Assembly: GCF_002284565.1 (NCBI RefSeq)
Contig: NZ_NPKI01000008.1
Location: 62,001 to 126,000 of the forward strand
Direction: 5' to 3'
DNA: 64,000 nucleotides
From: Mesorhizobium mediterraneum
Lineage (GTDB): Bacteria > Pseudomonadota > Alphaproteobacteria > Rhizobiales > Rhizobiaceae
Within the stretch, counting starts at the first letter, position 1, and each line of letters opens with the position of its first letter. A model generated the notes under the pieces. That model had not been told where the DNA came from, did not search any database, and worked only from the letters and a program-made list of their open reading frames with translations. This document shows positions 25,203 through 34,066 of the stretch, piece after piece. The translations under genes and the position numbers were made by a program.

Positions 25203-25877
25203 ATGGTCGCCAAGGAGCCGATGGTTGCTAAGGATTTGGGCTCCCGTATTCGCCGACGGGGCCTGATGCTCGTGCTGTCGTCGCCGTCCGGTGCCGGCAA
25301 GTCGACGATTGCGCGCAATCTCCTGGAAAGCGATTCTAGCCTCGAACTGTCGGTCTCCGTCACCACGCGGCCGCGCCGCGGCAGCGAAATCGAGGGCGTC
25401 CATTATCATTTCCGCACCATGCGTGAGTTCGAGCGGCTGCGCGATTCCGACGAACTGCTCGAATGGGCCGAAGTGCATGGCAATTGCTACGCGACGCCGC
25501 GTGAGCCGGCCGAACTGGCGCTGGCACAGGGCCGCGACATGCTGTTCGACATCGACTGGCAGGGTGCCCAGCAGCTCAAGGAGAAGATGCGCGCCGATAT
25601 CGTTTCCATCTTCATCCTGCCGCCCTCGATGAAGGAATTGAAGGCACGGCTGAAGCGCCGCGCCGAGGACCAGGAATCGGTGATCGAGACGCGTCTGAAG
25701 AACGCCCGCAACGAGATCGAGCACTGGAAGGAATATGATTTCGTCATCATCAACGACGATCTCGATCGTGCCTTCGCCGAAGTGCGCGGCATCGTCATCG
25801 CCGAGCGACTCAGGCGCGACCGCCGGCCCGGCCTGTTCGATTTCGTCTCGGGCCTGCTCGACGAGAAGACGGATTAG
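25203..25877 (+). CDS. gmk: Guanylate kinase
   Basis: Gmk phosphorylates GMP to GDP. The 224-residue product has the P-loop [10 protein letters not shown] at 26-35, '[19 protein letters not shown]' (GMP-binding region) and '[17 protein letters not shown]'. ATG 25203 lies 5 bp after the yicC stop; a second ATG at 25221 is also possible and would remove a weakly conserved leader. The strand convention changes after this gene: rsmA follows convergently, with a small GC-rich hairpin in the 33-bp gap. Confidence 0.95.
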   Translation: MVAKEPMVAKDLGSRIRRRGLMLVLSSPSGAGKSTIARNLLESDSSLELSVSVTTRPRRGSEIEGVHYHFRTMREFERLRDSDELLEWAEVHGNCYATPREPAELALAQGRDMLFDIDWQGAQQLKEKMRADIVSIFILPPSMKELKARLKRRAEDQESVIETRLKNARNEIEHWKEYDFVIINDDLDRAFAEVRGIVIAERLRRDRRPGLFDFVSGLLDEKTD

Positions 25878-25885
25878 GCGCCTTC

Positions 25886-25908
25886 CTTCTCCCCGTAACG
25901 AGGAGAAG
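25886..25908. terminator. Small hairpin between convergent gmk and rsmA
   Basis: CTTCTCC (25886-25892) and GGAGAAG (25902-25908) form a 7-bp stem with a 9-nt loop in the short gap between the two convergent stops. There is no T-run, so it may stop or protect both transcripts only weakly. Confidence 0.45.
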
Positions 25909-25910
25909 AG

Positions 25911-26750
25911 CTACACTGCGTTGGTCAACCGCACGAATTCTTCGATATCAAGCGTTTCGGCGCGCCGCGTCGGATCGATGCCGGCGCGCGTGAGCAGGGC
26001 TTCGCCGCCGAGGCCCTTGACGCTCTGGCGCAGCATTTTGCGGCGTTGGCCGAAGGCCGCTTCGGTGACGCGGCTGAGCTTCTTGACCTCGGCGGGCAGG
26101 GGACTTGCCCGCGGCACCAGATGCACCACCGACGACACCACCTTGGGCGGCGGCGTGAACGCTTGCGGCGGCACGTCGAAAGCGATCTTTGCTTCCGTCC
26201 GCCAGCCTGCCAGCACACCCAACCGGCCATAGGCATCGCTGCCGGGGCGGGCGACGATGCGCTCGGCCACCTCGCGCTGGAACATCAGCGTCATCGATGC
26301 GTAGAAAGGCGGCCAATCGGCAACGGTCAGCCAGCGCACCAAAAGCTCGGTACCGATGTTGTAGGGCAGGTTGGCGACGATCCTCACAGATCCGTTGCCC
26401 CCAAGCGCCCCTTGGGCAAGCGCTGCAAAATCCGTCTTCAGCGCATCGCCGGCAATGATCTCCAAACGGCCCGGATAGTGATCCGACACCTCCGCGAGCG
26501 CCGCCAGGCAGCGCTCGTCGCGCTCGATGGCGATGACCCGACCAGCGCCGTGGGAAAGCAGCGCCCGGGTTAGGCCGCCGGGACCCGGACCGACCTCGAT
26601 CACCGTGGCGTCCGTCAGGTCGCCGGCGGTGCGCGCGATCTTGCCGGTCAGATTGAGGTCGAGCAGGAAATTCTGGCCAAGCGCCTTTTTTGCCTGCAGC
26701 CCATGGCGTTCGATCACCGCGCGCAACGGCGGCAGCCCGTCGATGCTCAT
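25911..26750 (-). CDS. rsmA: 16S rRNA (adenine1518-N6/adenine1519-N6) dimethyltransferase
   Basis: RsmA (KsgA) dimethylates two adjacent adenines in the 3' terminal helix of 16S rRNA, a late checkpoint of small-subunit assembly; its loss gives kasugamycin resistance. The 279-residue product has 'KKALGQNFL', the SAM motif '[10 protein letters not shown]' at 52-61 and the target-base motif NLPY at 127-130. ATG 26750 gives the family N-terminus ('[13 protein letters not shown]'). It is the last gene of the lptF-lptG-lptD-surA-pdxA-rsmA strand block, 22 bp after pdxA. Confidence 0.96.
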   Translation of the reverse strand: MSIDGLPPLRAVIERHGLQAKKALGQNFLLDLNLTGKIARTAGDLTDATVIEVGPGPGGLTRALLSHGAGRVIAIERDERCLAALAEVSDHYPGRLEIIAGDALKTDFAALAQGALGGNGSVRIVANLPYNIGTELLVRWLTVADWPPFYASMTLMFQREVAERIVARPGSDAYGRLGVLAGWRTEAKIAFDVPPQAFTPPPKVVSSVVHLVPRASPLPAEVKKLSRVTEAAFGQRRKMLRQSVKGLGGEALLTRAGIDPTRRAETLDIEEFVRLTNAV

Positions 26751-26772
26751 GCGACCGCTCTCATGCAAAGCC

Positions 26773-27801
26773 TCATGCGATGGCAGCCTTCGTCCCGGTG
26801 TCGGCAAGCCTGCGGGCGAGCCTTAGCGCCGCGATCAGGCTGTCGGCCCGGGCTATGCCCTTGCCGGCGATATCGAAGGCGGTGCCGTGATCCGGTGAGG
26901 TGCGGATGAAGGGCAGGCCGAGCGTGACGTTGACCGCCTCGTCGAAAGCCAGCGCCTTGGCCGGGATCAGCGCCTGGTCGTGGTACATGCACAGCGCCAC
27001 ATCGTAGCCGGTTCGGGCGCGGGCATGGAACAGCGTGTCGGCCGGCAGCGGCCCGAAAGCATCGATGCCTTCTGCCCTCAGCCTGTCGATCGCCGGGCGG
27101 ATGATGTGCTGATCCTCGGCGCCCATCGCGCCGCCTTCGCCGGCATGCGGATTGAGGCCGGCAATGGCAAGCCGAGGCTTGGCGATGCCGAAACGATGTT
27201 CGAGGTCGGCAGCGGTGATGCGGGCGGTCGCAACGATCAAGTCCGTCGTCAGCGCTTTCGGCACCTCGCTCAACGCAATATGGATGGTGACCGGGACCGT
27301 GCGCAATTCGGGACCGGCAAGCATCATCACCGGCATTGCTTCGGCGCCGGTGTGGAGCGTCGCCAGATGCGCCAGATACTCGGTATGGCCGGGGAAACGG
27401 AAACCGGCATCGTAGAGCGGCTTCTTGGCGATCGGGCACGTGACAACAGCCGCTGCGCGACCGCCAAGGCAGTCGTCAACAGCGCGGTCGATCGCCTCGA
27501 TGATGCCGGCGGCGTTGGCTGGGTCCGGCCGGCCGGGGTCGTCGACGAAGCGGGCGACTAGCGGCACGATGGGCAGGGCGCGTGTAAAGACGCGCGCCGC
27601 TTCGGCTGGCATTGTCTCCGTGATTGGCATATCGGCGACGAGCCGGCGCGCCCGTGCGGAAACCAGCGCCGGATCGGCGAGAAGATAGAAGGGCGGCACA
27701 CCGGCGCTGTCGCGCGCCTGCCAGGCGGCAATGGCGATCTCCGCCCCGATGCCGGACGGATCGCCGACGCTCAACGCCAGCGGAAGCTGTATCTCTGGCA
27801 C
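26773..27801 (-). CDS. pdxA: 4-hydroxythreonine-4-phosphate dehydrogenase
   Basis: PdxA oxidises 4-phosphohydroxy-L-threonine in the DXP-dependent route to pyridoxal phosphate. The 342-residue product starts '[12 protein letters not shown]', and has the metal-binding histidines in 'FPGHTEYLA', '[10 protein letters not shown]' and '[13 protein letters not shown]', with '[13 protein letters not shown]' near the C-terminus. All are hallmarks of the family. It lies 12 bp downstream of the SurA-like gene and 22 bp upstream of rsmA, the order also seen in E. coli. Confidence 0.95.
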   Translation of the reverse strand: MPEIQLPLALSVGDPSGIGAEIAIAAWQARDSAGVPPFYLLADPALVSARARRLVADMPITETMPAEAARVFTRALPIVPLVARFVDDPGRPDPANAAGIIEAIDRAVDDCLGGRAAAVVTCPIAKKPLYDAGFRFPGHTEYLAHLATLHTGAEAMPVMMLAGPELRTVPVTIHIALSEVPKALTTDLIVATARITAADLEHRFGIAKPRLAIAGLNPHAGEGGAMGAEDQHIIRPAIDRLRAEGIDAFGPLPADTLFHARARTGYDVALCMYHDQALIPAKALAFDEAVNVTLGLPFIRTSPDHGTAFDIAGKGIARADSLIAALRLARRLADTGTKAAIA

Positions 27802-27813
27802 GCCCAGGGTGTC

Positions 27814-28749
27814 TTAGCGCTCGACGATGCGGGCTTTCTTCCGCAACTCCTCGACGTACTTCTTGGAGAGCTCGTCGGCGTCCTTGCCGGTTGCGCCTTC
27901 GCTCTGGAACACCATCTGGGCGGCCTTGTCGTCGGACACTTCGCGTGACGAGCAGATGCCGATGAACTCGACCCCGCGATCCGTCTCGCGCGTGCTGGTG
28001 GCACCCCCGACCTTGGTGGCTTTGATCTGGTCGGCCCATTCCGGCGGCAATTGCGGCGCCAGCACCCGGCCGAGATCGCGAACGGTGACGTCGATCAGGC
28101 CCTTGGCAAATTCGCGCGAGGTGTTGCAGCCGTTGAAGCGGGCGCGCATGGCGTCAGCCTCGCGCTTGCGCTTGGACAGCGTAGCGCTGCGCTCGGCCGC
28201 CGGCACGACGAAGATGACTTGCTGCAGCATGTATTCCATGGCGGTCGGCTTGGCGCCGCCCTTGTCGAGCATGCGCCTGACTGCGTCCTGCTCGCTCATG
28301 GCGCCGCCGCCGCTCTCGGAGCGATGGCGCGCGGTCAGCGCCTGATTCCAGGCCATCTGGGAGCGGATGAACTCCTTGAAATGCTCCTTGCCGACGCCGG
28401 ACTGCGCCATGACGCCATCGAGTTGCTTGAGCTGCATCTTGTTGGTCGTGGCAAAGCGCTGATAGGCGGCGTCGACCTGGGCGTCGCTGATGCGGATGCC
28501 GAGACGCTTGGCTTCGGCGACGCGCAGCGTCTGCTCGATCATCTCGTCGGCGGCGTCGCCTTTCTTGCGCTGCAGGCGCAGGAAGGCAGCCCGATGCTGG
28601 ATGTCGCCGGTGGTGATCGGTACGTTGTTGACGACGTATTTGATCTGGCTGGCGAAAGCCGGCGGCGTCATCATGGTGATCGAGGCCGAGGTCGCCGCCA
28701 CCAGCAGCGCGAACCCTGCCGAAAAGAGGTATTTCCTCATCGAAAGCAT
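27814..28749 (-). CDS. SurA-like periplasmic chaperone
   Basis: The 311-residue product has a signal peptide (cleavage probably after 'PPAFA') and a SurA N-terminal domain: 'IKYVVNNVPITTGDIQHRAAFLRLQ', quoted here only as 'NNVPITTGDI', then 'DEMIEQTLRVAEAKRLGI'. The later part is compatible with a parvulin-like fold ('EYMLQQVIFVVP'), but the canonical PPIase motifs are weak, so prolyl isomerase activity is doubtful. SurA escorts outer-membrane proteins such as LptD, and this gene lies directly after lptD, as in E. coli. ATG 28749 is used; ATG 28740 is equally plausible. Confidence 0.85.
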   Translation of the reverse strand: MLSMRKYLFSAGFALLVAATSASITMMTPPAFASQIKYVVNNVPITTGDIQHRAAFLRLQRKKGDAADEMIEQTLRVAEAKRLGIRISDAQVDAAYQRFATTNKMQLKQLDGVMAQSGVGKEHFKEFIRSQMAWNQALTARHRSESGGGAMSEQDAVRRMLDKGGAKPTAMEYMLQQVIFVVPAAERSATLSKRKREADAMRARFNGCNTSREFAKGLIDVTVRDLGRVLAPQLPPEWADQIKATKVGGATSTRETDRGVEFIGICSSREVSDDKAAQMVFQSEGATGKDADELSKKYVEELRKKARIVER

Positions 28750-28838
28750 CCCAATTCTATCTCGGTTCCGGCCCAATTCTATCTCATTATGAGGGAGCTG
28801 AAACCCGTGCCTGCCCTATGCGGCGAAACGATGTCGTT

Positions 28839-28945
28839 AGAGCGACGTGCGTCCACTTGGGCGCACAAGGTACTCTCTAAACACTTTGAATCTACGCATC
28901 GTGCTTTCCGAAAATCAATTCCGACTTTCGGGCCGACACGTTGGC
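28839..28945. repeat. Rhizobial-type interspersed repeat, copy B with a second hairpin module
   Basis: The segment reads GAGCG, TGCGTCC-ACTT-GGGCGCA (a 6-7 bp stem), CTCTCTAAACACTTTGAA and CGCATCG, matching copy A at 24197 in order and spacing. A second stem follows, CCGAAAATC...GACTTTCGG. It fills most of the gap between lptD and the SurA-like gene and would lie in their common transcript if they are co-transcribed. Confidence 0.6.
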
Positions 28946-28959
28946 CGCCTGTTCCGGCC

Positions 28960-29010
28960 GTCTGCTGCTGGCCAGCCGTCTGCTACTGGCTAGTGTCTGC
29001 TACTGAATGG
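28960..29010. repeat. Three imperfect 16-18 bp tandem repeats spanning the lptD stop codon
   Basis: Three units start GTCTGCTGCTGGCCAGCC (28960-28977), GTCTGCTACTGGCTAGT (28978-28994) and GTCTGCTACTGAATGG (28995-29010). The lptD stop (29000-29002) falls inside the third unit, so the array begins in the last codons of the gene and extends into its 3' flank. Confidence 0.7.
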
Positions 29011-31423
29011 TGTCGATGGAGCTTTGTGACGAGCCGAAATCGCCGAGCGTGCGGAACGACAAGTTGAAACCGATGTTCTGCGACACTTCCTTGGTTTCCA
29101 GGTCGCGGGATTCTGAGAACGTCATCAAATAGGTGAAGCATGAATCACTATAGGCAAAGCCGACCCCGTCCTTGACCAGGACACTTTGCTCCAGATCGTA
29201 GGTGCCGGTGCCGAAGACACGCCAGTTCTCGGCAAGTTGCGTCGAGGCGCCGAGCGTGACCTCATGGCGATCGGTCGTGAAGCCATAGAGCGGCTGCGCC
29301 TGGATGAAGGCATATTTGGCGCTGAGCGAAATCGGCAGGCCGGAATAGGCTGCTTTCACCTCGGCGCGGCGAACCTCAAGGCTCTGCTCGTCGAAACGGC
29401 CGCTGACCGAGCCGGAAACTCCGCTGGGGCTATTAAAGCCGACGAGGCCGACATAGTCGGAGGTCTCGGTCTCAAGACCGGAATCGGCTCCAACATTGAC
29501 CAGGTCCGGCGAATCGAAGGAGTTGCGACCGCCCAGCTGGTAGGATTGGCCGAACAGCGCGTTGGTGCTCCAGCCATTGTCGTAGGCGCCGGAATAGCGC
29601 AGCCCGACATTGGCGCGCGTGCCGCCTTCCATGCGATCGTAGCCGGAGAACTTGTCACGCTCGAACAATGTCGTGGCGTCGAAGACGAAGCTCTGGGCGT
29701 CCTCGTTGGGGACAGCGAGGCCACCGACATATTGCTCGTTCGGACGCACGAACACCTGCGCCATCGGCTCGAAGATGTGGCTGGAGCTGGTCGACGAGAA
29801 CAGCACCGGCCAGCGCATTTCCAGCCCGGCGGTCGCCATGTAGCGGGCGAGTGATGTCCGCATGTCATCGCTGGCATTTATCTCCGGGTTCATCGCCATC
29901 TGGTTGATGGCGGTGAGCGAGGCCGAGGACGCATTCACATAACCGACGTCGCCGCGCAGCGCCAGCAGCGGCGTCAGCAGCAGCCCGCCATCGGTGGTGA
30001 AGGTGCGCTTCCATTCCGCTTCGGTGGTGAGGCGGCCCGACTGGCCCTCGATGCCGCGGACATTATTGACGGACGCAGCGTTGTTCGGATCGGAAAGGAT
30101 CCTATCCAGCCTTTCACGGCTGATGGCCTGTGCGTTGACGTTGAACGACAATTGCCCGCCGCCCACAGCCATGTCGGGGATGTAGGCGTAGTCGAGCGAG
30201 GGCAGCACCCAGGGCTGCTTGCCGGCGCGCGCGGACGGATCGTCAGGGAGCGTCTTTTCCTGGACCTCGAAGCGCATGGCGCGCACGTCGAAATAGTTGC
30301 GGCCATTGAGGCCTGTCAGGTAGATCGAGGAGTGGTGCACGCTCTCGTTGAAGTCTTCGATGGCGTAGGTGCGCGAGAAGTTCTTGTCGGTCTGCAACAG
30401 GACATCCCAGCCGAAGTCCCAGCGCGGATTGATGGCGAACTGACCCTTGGTGCCCATCATGCCGCGGAACTTGTTCGGGTCGCCGGCCGAACCTGAATCG
30501 ACATTGTTGCCGTGGCTGTCGATGAATTCGTCGGGGTCCTCTTGCCGGATGCCGGCGACCTTCAGGCTATACTGGCCGTTGTTGAAGCGCTGGCGCCACT
30601 CGGCCTCGCCGAGGAAGCCTTGCTTGGTGTAGCCGCTGCCGGTGACGGTGAGGTCATAGGTTGGTGAGAGCGCGAAATAATACGGGACTTTGACGCCGAC
30701 GCCGAGCTCGCTCTTGTAGGCAATGCCGGGAATCAGGAAGCCGCTCTTGCGCTTAACGGTAGGGTCGGCAATCTCGAAGGCCGGCAGATAGGCAAGCGGA
30801 AAGCCGAAGAACTCGAAATTCGAATTCTCGAAGCGAACCGTCTTCTTCTCGCCGTTCCAAATGATCTTTCTGGCTTTGATGCGCCAGGTCGGCGCTTTGT
30901 CTGGTTGGTCCTCGCATGGCTCGCAGGCCGTGTACACGCCGTTGTGGAACGTCGTCAGCACGCCGCCCATGCGTTCCGCGCTTTCGGCGGCGAAATATGC
31001 CTTGTCGACGGTTTCGACACGCAGCGCGTTGACGAAGCCATCAGCGAAATCGTCGGTGATGTCGACATGCTGCGAATAGATCTTGGTGCCGTCGCTGTTG
31101 ATGACCTCGACATTGCCGCTGGCGACGAGGCGCTTGGTGTTGCGATTGTACTCGACCCGCTGGGCGACAAGGCGGTTGCCGCCATAGTCGATCTGGACGC
31201 CGCCGACGGCCGTTACTGTCTGGTTGTCGTTGTCATAGACCAGCGTATCCGCCGCCAGCAGCATTTGCGAGCCGGCGGGGACGTCGGCTGCCATGTCGCT
31301 GATATCCTGGGCAGAAGCCGGAATATTCGGGACGACGCAAGCGAGCAGGCATGCCAAGGCGCTCGCCCCATAGAGGCGCGCCAAACCGGCCTGCCTATGG
31401 ATGCGCAAAACCGCCCCCCTCAC
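29000..31423 (-). CDS. lptD: LPS-assembly outer membrane protein LptD
   Basis: LptD is the outer-membrane barrel that, with LptE, inserts lipopolysaccharide into the outer leaflet. The 807-residue product has a signal peptide (to 'PASAQ'), an OstA jellyroll ('MLLAADTLVYDNDNQTVTA', 'GNVEVINSDGTKIYSQ') and a long beta-barrel. A CxxC-like pair ('ACEPC') follows the jellyroll and one cysteine sits near the C-terminus ('SDSCFTY'), so disulfide wiring may differ from E. coli. The start is GTG 31423, overlapping the lptG stop as TAGTG with AAGGAA upstream; this implies translational coupling. Three short tandem repeats cover the stop. Confidence 0.93.
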   Translation of the reverse strand: MRGAVLRIHRQAGLARLYGASALACLLACVVPNIPASAQDISDMAADVPAGSQMLLAADTLVYDNDNQTVTAVGGVQIDYGGNRLVAQRVEYNRNTKRLVASGNVEVINSDGTKIYSQHVDITDDFADGFVNALRVETVDKAYFAAESAERMGGVLTTFHNGVYTACEPCEDQPDKAPTWRIKARKIIWNGEKKTVRFENSNFEFFGFPLAYLPAFEIADPTVKRKSGFLIPGIAYKSELGVGVKVPYYFALSPTYDLTVTGSGYTKQGFLGEAEWRQRFNNGQYSLKVAGIRQEDPDEFIDSHGNNVDSGSAGDPNKFRGMMGTKGQFAINPRWDFGWDVLLQTDKNFSRTYAIEDFNESVHHSSIYLTGLNGRNYFDVRAMRFEVQEKTLPDDPSARAGKQPWVLPSLDYAYIPDMAVGGGQLSFNVNAQAISRERLDRILSDPNNAASVNNVRGIEGQSGRLTTEAEWKRTFTTDGGLLLTPLLALRGDVGYVNASSASLTAINQMAMNPEINASDDMRTSLARYMATAGLEMRWPVLFSSTSSSHIFEPMAQVFVRPNEQYVGGLAVPNEDAQSFVFDATTLFERDKFSGYDRMEGGTRANVGLRYSGAYDNGWSTNALFGQSYQLGGRNSFDSPDLVNVGADSGLETETSDYVGLVGFNSPSGVSGSVSGRFDEQSLEVRRAEVKAAYSGLPISLSAKYAFIQAQPLYGFTTDRHEVTLGASTQLAENWRVFGTGTYDLEQSVLVKDGVGFAYSDSCFTYLMTFSESRDLETKEVSQNIGFNLSFRTLGDFGSSQSSIDTIQ

Positions 31424-32505
31424 TAGCCGTCTTCCTTGTACAGCAAGAAAGTCACCCCGAAGAACATAGCCACGACAACCGGAACCCATGCAGCCACGAC
31501 TGTGGGTACGAATCCCGCCACGCCGAATGCCTTGACCAGCACCGTCACGACATAAAGCAGAAACCCAGCCAGGACGCCACCCAGAATCATCGTCGCGGAT
31601 TGTCCCATCCTCGCAAATCGCATCGACACCGTTGCGGCAATCAGCGTCATGGCGACGAGAAGGAACGGCAGCGCCACCAGCGAATCAAACTGCATGGCAA
31701 AGGCATTTGCCTTGAGCCCGAAGGAGCGGGCAACCTCGATCTTGCTGGGCAGATCGTAGAAAGGGATGGTTTCCGGGCGCGCCAGCCGCTCTTGCACGAA
31801 TTCGGGCTTGAGATTGGTCGACACCCGGTCGCTTGCCACCGATTGGATGTTGCCGTCCCGGAAAACCTTGACGTCCTGCAGTTCCCAGTAGCCATCGCGC
31901 AAAAAGGCGTGCGCCGCGTCCTTGCGTTCGACGATGTCGCCTTGCGGGCTGAGGATGAAGAAGACGGCATCGGCCATCTCGAGGCCCTGATTGAGAATGG
32001 CGCGCGCGCCGATGATGGTATCGCCGGTACTGGTTTTCTGCCGGATCCAGGGCTCGGCGTCGGCCGACACGGCGTTCGACTTGCCGGAGCGGAGCTGGGT
32101 TTCGATCTTTTCGGACCAGGAAAACGCATGCGCGGCGATCGGATTGATGACGCCGACCGACAACACGCCGAACAGCAGCGCCCCGATGCAGCACGGCAGC
32201 AGGAATTGCCATGCGGATACGCCGGCGGAACGCGCGATGACCAGTTCATATCTGCGATTGAGCGAGACCAGCGTCGCCATCGCCGAGAATAGCCCGACGA
32301 ACGGCACCGTCTGCAGCATGATCATCGGCATCCTCAGCGCTGAAATGGCGAACGCCGTCCCGTACGTGAAGCCCGGCAAGCCGGTCGTGCGACCGGAAAG
32401 CTCGGTGAAGTCGATCAGGAACACGAGCGCCAACAGGCCGATGAAGAACCAGATGGTGATCGTCACGTAGCGGAAGAAGAAGTATCTACCCAGGGTCCAG
32501 CCCAT
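31423..32505 (-). CDS. lptG: LPS export ABC transporter permease LptG
   Basis: LptG pairs with LptF in the LptB2FG transporter that extracts LPS from the inner membrane. The 360-residue product has six membrane helices split 3+3 around a periplasmic beta-jellyroll ('GDTIIGARAILNQGLEMADAVFFILS', shortened here to its start). The cytoplasmic coupling helix includes 'SLNRRYELVIARSAGVS'. ATG 32505 is preceded not by the lptF stop itself but by a 17-nt duplicated copy of the start region that encodes the five-codon frame MGWTR. Its TAA overlaps this ATG. The stop overlaps the GTG of lptD. Confidence 0.94.
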   Translation of the reverse strand: MGWTLGRYFFFRYVTITIWFFIGLLALVFLIDFTELSGRTTGLPGFTYGTAFAISALRMPMIMLQTVPFVGLFSAMATLVSLNRRYELVIARSAGVSAWQFLLPCCIGALLFGVLSVGVINPIAAHAFSWSEKIETQLRSGKSNAVSADAEPWIRQKTSTGDTIIGARAILNQGLEMADAVFFILSPQGDIVERKDAAHAFLRDGYWELQDVKVFRDGNIQSVASDRVSTNLKPEFVQERLARPETIPFYDLPSKIEVARSFGLKANAFAMQFDSLVALPFLLVAMTLIAATVSMRFARMGQSATMILGGVLAGFLLYVVTVLVKAFGVAGFVPTVVAAWVPVVVAMFFGVTFLLYKEDG

Positions 32506-32522
32506 TAGCGTGTCCAGCCCAT
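32505..32522 (-). other. Five-codon relay cistron at the lptF-lptG junction
   Basis: On the coding strand the lptF stop TAA (32524-32522) overlaps an ATG (32522-32520) that opens the frame M-G-W-T-R-stop. Its TAA (32507-32505) in turn overlaps the lptG ATG (32505-32503). The unit ATGGGCTGGACACGCTA is repeated 17 nt later as ATGGGCTGGACC, so the arrangement arose by a tandem duplication of the lptG start. Confidence 0.6.
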
Positions 32523-33724
32523 TAGCCGGCCCCTTGGCCAGAAGCGCCACGCCTGGCGAAGCGAAGCTTGATGGCGCTCCAGCCGTCACTGAAGCGACCG
32601 GCGAAATTCGTCATCCAGTCGGCCCAGGCGACCGGCAGCTCCATGGTCCGGTTGGAGACTATGAACCATGTCGCGACCGCGGACGCCACGATAGGAACGC
32701 CGTAGACCATATAGGCATATTGCGGAACGTTGTCGGCTTTACCGGCGGCAAAGAAACCAAGCCAACGTACGAAAAGCGCAATCGCGATGGCCGTGATCAG
32801 CGGATGGATGCGCGCCTCGCGATGGGACCGCGCATCTCCCGCGACCGCAAGCGCGATCAGCGCGAAGACAAGTGAATAGGACCATTCGGAAAAACGCTGG
32901 TTGAGCTCGGCCAGATACCTGTTCGGCTTTTTTTGGAACGCCTTGTCGTTCGGACTGGGATTGAGCAGGTATTGGGTCGTCCGGTCCTTCGGCAAAAGCA
33001 ACACGTCCGATGAGGCCGACATGAAGGCGGACAGGTCGAAGGCATAGGAGGTGAATCGGATGACCGAAAGATCGCCGGTCAGCGTTTCGCGATGGATGAC
33101 GCCGTCGTTCATCATCAGCACCTTCTCGTCGCCGTTTTCGATGATGGCTCCGGTCTTGGCGTAGTAGATGAGGTTAACGCCTTCTTCGCGCGAATCGGCG
33201 ACGAAGATGCCGCCGAGGCGGTTGTCCGGAAGCCGCTCGCCAATCTGCAGGAACAGGCCGTCGTCGATCTTGCGAAAGGTGCCTTCCTGGATGATCAGCG
33301 ACAACAGATCGGCACGCGACGACGCCACCAGCTGGCGGTTTTTCTGGCGTGCATACGGATCGACGCCGTTGTCGACGGCGAACGACAAGACGCTGGCCGC
33401 CAGCGCCAGCAGCATGATCGGCCTGACGATGGTCCAGCGCGAGGCGCCCGCGGCGTTCAAGACGGCAAGCTCAGAATCGGAATTCATCGCGCTCAGCGTC
33501 TGAGCGACGGCGACCACCAGGGCGAAGGGCACGACGATCGGGATGATCGACGGAATGATCAGCGCAGCGACCTCGAAGAAGGTCAGCGCCGACTGGCCGC
33601 TGTCGGTGACGAGATCGATGCGGGCGAGCACCTGCGTCGTCCACACGATCGCCAGCGTCCAAATAAGCGCTGCCAGGAACACCGCCAGCGCGCGACGCAT
33701 GATGTAGCGTTCAACGACCTTCAT
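32522..33724 (-). CDS. lptF: LPS export ABC transporter permease LptF
   Basis: The partner permease of LptG, 400 residues, starts 'MKVVERYIMRRALAVFLAAL'. It has six membrane helices, the conserved coupling region 'MNSDSELAVLNAAGAS' and a central periplasmic domain of about 150 residues. It delivers LPS to the LptC/LptA bridge. It heads the lptF-lptG-lptD-surA-pdxA-rsmA series; the gap upstream, shared with a divergent flavin enzyme, should hold the promoter. The C-terminal tail is basic and longer than in E. coli. Confidence 0.94.
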   Translation of the reverse strand: MKVVERYIMRRALAVFLAALIWTLAIVWTTQVLARIDLVTDSGQSALTFFEVAALIIPSIIPIVVPFALVVAVAQTLSAMNSDSELAVLNAAGASRWTIVRPIMLLALAASVLSFAVDNGVDPYARQKNRQLVASSRADLLSLIIQEGTFRKIDDGLFLQIGERLPDNRLGGIFVADSREEGVNLIYYAKTGAIIENGDEKVLMMNDGVIHRETLTGDLSVIRFTSYAFDLSAFMSASSDVLLLPKDRTTQYLLNPSPNDKAFQKKPNRYLAELNQRFSEWSYSLVFALIALAVAGDARSHREARIHPLITAIAIALFVRWLGFFAAGKADNVPQYAYMVYGVPIVASAVATWFIVSNRTMELPVAWADWMTNFAGRFSDGWSAIKLRFARRGASGQGAG

Positions 33725-34066
33725 AAAGGCTTTTCTCGATTTTGCCGAACGGCATCATGCCTCCAGACAAAGTAGTCGTCCGGCGACGCCTGCACAACCG
33801 GTCCCGTTTGGCGGTTCGATCTGGTTTCCCGTCCCACATCGTTATTCCCGGTGGCCGGAGTGTCGGCGGCAATGGATAAGAAAGGGCGAACATCGATGGT
33901 TAACAACAGGTTGCGGCAGGAAAGCGGGGCCGTGCCGCGACGAATCGCCGTCGATTCCATCCGCCATATGGGATCTGATTCCGGCAAAGTCTTGCCAAAT
34001 GCCGGAAAACGACCAAATGTCGCGCCGATCACGGTCATGGCCGCCGTGGCCGCGACGGGTACAGAC

